Assembly: GCF_029436685.1 (NCBI RefSeq)
Contig: NZ_JAROCY010000011.1
Span: 1-64,000 of the forward strand
Reading direction: 5' to 3'
From: Novosphingobium cyanobacteriorum
Lineage (GTDB): Bacteria; Pseudomonadota; Alphaproteobacteria; Sphingomonadales; Sphingomonadaceae
Length of the DNA stretch: 64,000 bases
Of the stretch, positions 61,700 to 64,000 are shown one piece after another (position 1 is the first letter of the stretch; every line of letters begins with the position of its first letter). A model generated the notes under the pieces. It was not told the DNA's origin. It was given only the letters and a program-made list of their open reading frames with translations, and made no database searches. The position numbers and the translations under genes were made by a program.

Positions 61700-61755
61700 G
61701 CGAGGCAAGACGGGCGAGGCAAGACGGGCGAGGCAAGACGGGCGAGGCAAAGCGA
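61700..61755. repeat. 14-base tandem repeat
   Basis: Three exact and one degenerate copy of GCGAGGCAAGACGG follow one another in the gap between divergent rph and the lipoprotein-hrcA-grpE operon. They overlap the likely promoter region. A slippage origin is likely; a binding-site array is possible. Confidence 0.85.
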
Positions 61756-61771
61756 GCGAGATGGAGCAGTG

Positions 61772-62338
61772 ATGCGCGTGGGGTTGGCGACGGTGTGGTT
61801 CTTGCTGGCGGGATGCGCCGCGCCGGCGGTGACGCCGGTGGCGAGCGTGACCCAGCCTGTGCCGGCGGCGTCCGAGCCTGCGGGCGAGAGCGGCGAGACC
61901 ATCACGCTGAGGCTCAACACCTGGGGCCTGCCGCTGGCATGGTGGCAGGTGAAGGATGACGGAACGGGCGAAATCTGGCGGATTTCAACGCGGGACCCGC
62001 GCGGGAACTATGACGTTTCCCGATACCACTTCGTGCTGCCCGAGGAAGCCGGGGTGCCGTTCATCGCCGCGACCGAGGAAGTGCGCGAGGCGGCGGTGAA
62101 GGGGCTGGAGTGCCGGCGGACGATTGCCGACATGCCCTATGGCGCGATGACCTGGACCTATCCGGCGGCGGAGCGGAAGCTGGACTTCGACTTCGGCTGC
62201 ACATCGGATTCCGCCGGCAAGGTCTATCAGGCGATCGGCCGCGCGACGCAGGTGATCGAGAAGATGGCCAGGATCGACAAGGAGCCCTTCGCGGTGGATC
62301 ACTATGTGGGCGGACAGTTGCAGAGGCCGACGCCATGA
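61772..62338 (+). CDS. Hypothetical lipoprotein
   Basis: The 188 residues begin with a lipoprotein signal peptide ending FLLAGCAAP (Cys about 15). The mature part has two cysteines (LECRRT and FGCTSD) and aromatic-rich strands; no family is recognised. ATG 62335 of hrcA overlaps its stop (ATGA), so it heads the lipoprotein-hrcA-grpE operon. Confidence 0.68.
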   Translation: MRVGLATVWFLLAGCAAPAVTPVASVTQPVPAASEPAGESGETITLRLNTWGLPLAWWQVKDDGTGEIWRISTRDPRGNYDVSRYHFVLPEEAGVPFIAATEEVREAAVKGLECRRTIADMPYGAMTWTYPAAERKLDFDFGCTSDSAGKVYQAIGRATQVIEKMARIDKEPFAVDHYVGGQLQRPTP

Positions 62339-63399
62339 GCGGATCGACACTTTCCGAACTGACCACCCGCGCGCGGGATATCTTCCGGCTGGTGGTGGAA
62401 GGCTATATCGCCAACGGGCAGCCGGTGGGATCGAAGACGCTGGCCGGGAGCGGCGGGGTGAACCTTTCACCCGCATCGATCCGGTCAGTGCTGCAGGAAC
62501 TGCAGGATGCGGGCCTGCTGGCTGCGCCGCATACCAGCGCGGGGCGGATGCCGACCGAGGTGGGGCTGCGCCTGTTTGTGGACGGAATCATGCAGGTGGC
62601 GGAGCCTTCTGCCGCAGAGCGCGCGCAGATCGAGCGCGGGGTTTCCGCCGGTGGCACGATCGAGCAGGCGCTTGCGGCGGCAACATCGGCGCTGTCGGAG
62701 CTTTCCGCCGGAGCCGGCGTGGTGATGGTGCCACGGCGCGAACCGCGGCTGATGCAGATTTCGTTCGTGCCGCTGTCCCCGATCCGCGCGCTGGCGGTGC
62801 TGGTGGCCGAAGACGGTGCGGTGGAGAACCGGATCATCGACCTGCCGGTGCAGGTGATGCCATCGACGCTGGAGCAGGCAGGGAACTACCTGACATCGCG
62901 CCTGGCTGGGCGCACGCTGGGCGAGGCGGTGGCGGGCATCCGGCGCGAGATTGCCGAGGGCCATTCGGCTCTGGATTCGGCCAGTGCAGACCTGGTGCAG
63001 CGCGGCCTTGCGGTATGGTCAACCGACGCGGCGGCGCGGCCGGTGCTGGTGGTGCGCGGGCAGGCCAACCTGCTGGACGAGGCGGCGCTGCACGACCTTG
63101 AGCGGGTGCGGCAGCTGCTGGACGAACTGGAGAGCGCGGAGGCGATTGCCGGCGTGCTGGACGCCGCGCGCGAGGCGCAGGCGACGCGCATCTTCATTGG
63201 CAGCGAGAACCGGCTGTTCTCGCTTTCCGGCTCTTCGGTCATCGCCTCTCCATGGCGCGACGGAGAAGGGCGCGTGGTGGGCGTGGTGGGGGTTATCGGC
63301 CCGACGCGGTTGAATTATGCGCGGGTTGTCCCCATGGTGGACTTCACGGCTCAAAGCTTGAGCAAACTTATCGGACAGGACGGATTTTCCCGGAAATGA
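62335..63399 (+). CDS. hrcA: Heat-inducible transcription repressor HrcA
   Basis: The 354 residues have the winged-helix start (ELTTRARDIFRLVVEGYIANGQPVGSKTLA), PASIRSVLQELQDAGLL as recognition region, PHTSAGRMPTE, and a C-terminal domain ending FIGSENRLFSLSGSSVI and VIGPTRLNYARVVPMVDF. HrcA binds CIRCE elements and represses groESL. No CIRCE sequence is seen in this window. It overlaps grpE as ATGATG. Confidence 0.95.
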   Translation: MSGSTLSELTTRARDIFRLVVEGYIANGQPVGSKTLAGSGGVNLSPASIRSVLQELQDAGLLAAPHTSAGRMPTEVGLRLFVDGIMQVAEPSAAERAQIERGVSAGGTIEQALAAATSALSELSAGAGVVMVPRREPRLMQISFVPLSPIRALAVLVAEDGAVENRIIDLPVQVMPSTLEQAGNYLTSRLAGRTLGEAVAGIRREIAEGHSALDSASADLVQRGLAVWSTDAAARPVLVVRGQANLLDEAALHDLERVRQLLDELESAEAIAGVLDAAREAQATRIFIGSENRLFSLSGSSVIASPWRDGEGRVVGVVGVIGPTRLNYARVVPMVDFTAQSLSKLIGQDGFSRK

Positions 63400-63971
63400 T
63401 GGACAACGACACGCGCCCGACTGAACAGACCGCCGATGAAGCGGCGGCCGCCGAACTGGAAGGCGTGCCTGAGGAACTGCTGGAAAAGGGCGATGCGCAG
63501 GCCGAGCTGGTCGAGGCGCTGAAGGCGGACCTCGAAGCGGCGAAGCAGGATGTGCTCTATGCCAAGGCGGAGACGCAGAACGTGCGCCGCCGCATGGAAA
63601 AGGACATTGCCGACGCCCGTGCCTATTCCGCGACGGCCTTTGCGCGCGACATCCTTTCAGTGGCGGACAACCTTTCGCGCGCGCTGGAATCTATTCCGGC
63701 GGAGCTGCGCGAGGACGACAAGATGAAGAACCTTGTCGCCGGGCTGGAAGCCACGGGGCGCGAGATCGACAAGGTCTTCGCCAGCCACGGCATCAGCCGC
63801 ATTGCCGCCAAGGGCCTGCCGCTGGACCCGCACCAGCACCAGGCGATGCTGGAAATCCCCTCTGCCGACGTGGAGCCGGGCACCGTGCTGCAGGAACTGC
63901 AGGCCGGCTACATGATCAAGGACCGCCTGCTGCGCGCGGCGATGGTGGCGGTGGCGAAGAAGCCGGATTGA
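63396..63971 (+). CDS. grpE: Nucleotide exchange factor GrpE
   Basis: The 191 residues show a long N-terminal coiled coil (about 30-75, ELVEALKADLEAAKQDVLYAKAE), the NVRRRMEKDIADA block, and the beta-rich C-terminal part with LDPHQHQAML and GYMIKDRLLRAAMVAVAK. GrpE releases ADP from DnaK. The start overlaps the hrcA stop. Only 29 bases follow its stop in the window. Confidence 0.95.
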   Translation: MMDNDTRPTEQTADEAAAAELEGVPEELLEKGDAQAELVEALKADLEAAKQDVLYAKAETQNVRRRMEKDIADARAYSATAFARDILSVADNLSRALESIPAELREDDKMKNLVAGLEATGREIDKVFASHGISRIAAKGLPLDPHQHQAMLEIPSADVEPGTVLQELQAGYMIKDRLLRAAMVAVAKKPD

Positions 63972-64000
63972 TCCTGGCTTGTCCCATTGGCGGATGAAGG

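Noticed and set aside
61643..62334. CIRCE operator near hrcA
   Set aside because: No TTAGCACTC-N9-GAGTGCTAA-like inverted repeat is present.

Overview
The window is G+C-rich, gene-dense alphaproteobacterial chromosome. It most resembles the Sphingomonadales, probably Novosphingobium or a close relative. The clues are a LigF-type beta-etherase homologue, the order tRNA-Pro/yajC/secD/secF, the rph-rdgB-hemW-xerC and lipoprotein-hrcA-grpE blocks, a long TonB-dependent receptor, tandem DUF885 proteins and many ATGA gene overlaps. The genus is inferred from gene content and recalled family resemblance, because no database search was possible.

Layout. (1) 0-10 kb: a 2OG-Fe(II) oxygenase gene cut off at a repeat, a methyltransferase, a CoxE-like VWA protein and its MoxR-type ATPase separated by three genes (an L,D-transpeptidase with a C-terminal SPOR-like domain, a GFA protein and the LigF-like glutathione transferase), a TonB-like protein, and a sulfide/persulfide detoxification module (TSUP exporter, rhodanese, persulfide dioxygenase) around an AT-rich divergent promoter. 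(2) 10-21.5 kb: housekeeping genes parE, LpoA-type lipoprotein, rsmI, yraN, gshB, DedA, accC-accB and aroQ, plus small secreted proteins and a metallo-hydrolase. (3) 21.8-42.9 kb: a dense catabolic island. (4) 43.4-64 kb: tRNA-Pro(GGG), yajC-secD-secF, a glycosyltransferase coupled to an XRE regulator, two tandem DUF885 proteins, an ABC-F ATPase, a two-component system, xerC, hemW, rdgB, rph and a lipoprotein-hrcA-grpE operon.

The catabolic island is the most interesting part. A minus-strand operon (41.6 to 32.3 kb) encodes a TonB-dependent receptor, an extended SDR/epimerase, a NodD-like LysR regulator, a VanA-type Rieske oxygenase, an SDR, a phytoene-desaturase-like flavoenzyme with a small translationally coupled partner, and a two-domain extradiol dioxygenase. 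A plus-strand operon (26.2 to 32.3 kb) converges on it. It encodes a histidinol-dehydrogenase-like enzyme, an SDR, a cytochrome P450, an alpha/beta hydrolase of the C-C-hydrolase type, a small unknown protein, a glyoxalase-fold protein, an O-methyltransferase and an ABM-fold protein. Flanking units encode a cupin and an FAH-family hydrolase, two more SDRs, an MFS permease carrying an in-frame stop codon, and a salicylate-hydroxylase-like flavoprotein monooxygenase. Together these look like outer-membrane uptake, side-chain oxidation, O-demethylation or hydroxylation, ring opening and hydrolysis of a fairly large, probably plant-derived, methoxylated or polycyclic aromatic compound. The substrate is not identifiable from sequence.

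Two intergenic repeat families recur. One is a large inverted repeat built from CGCAGAGA/GCGAAGAC-like units (four copies). The other is a G/C-run double hairpin (four copies). Both lie mostly at gene 3' ends.
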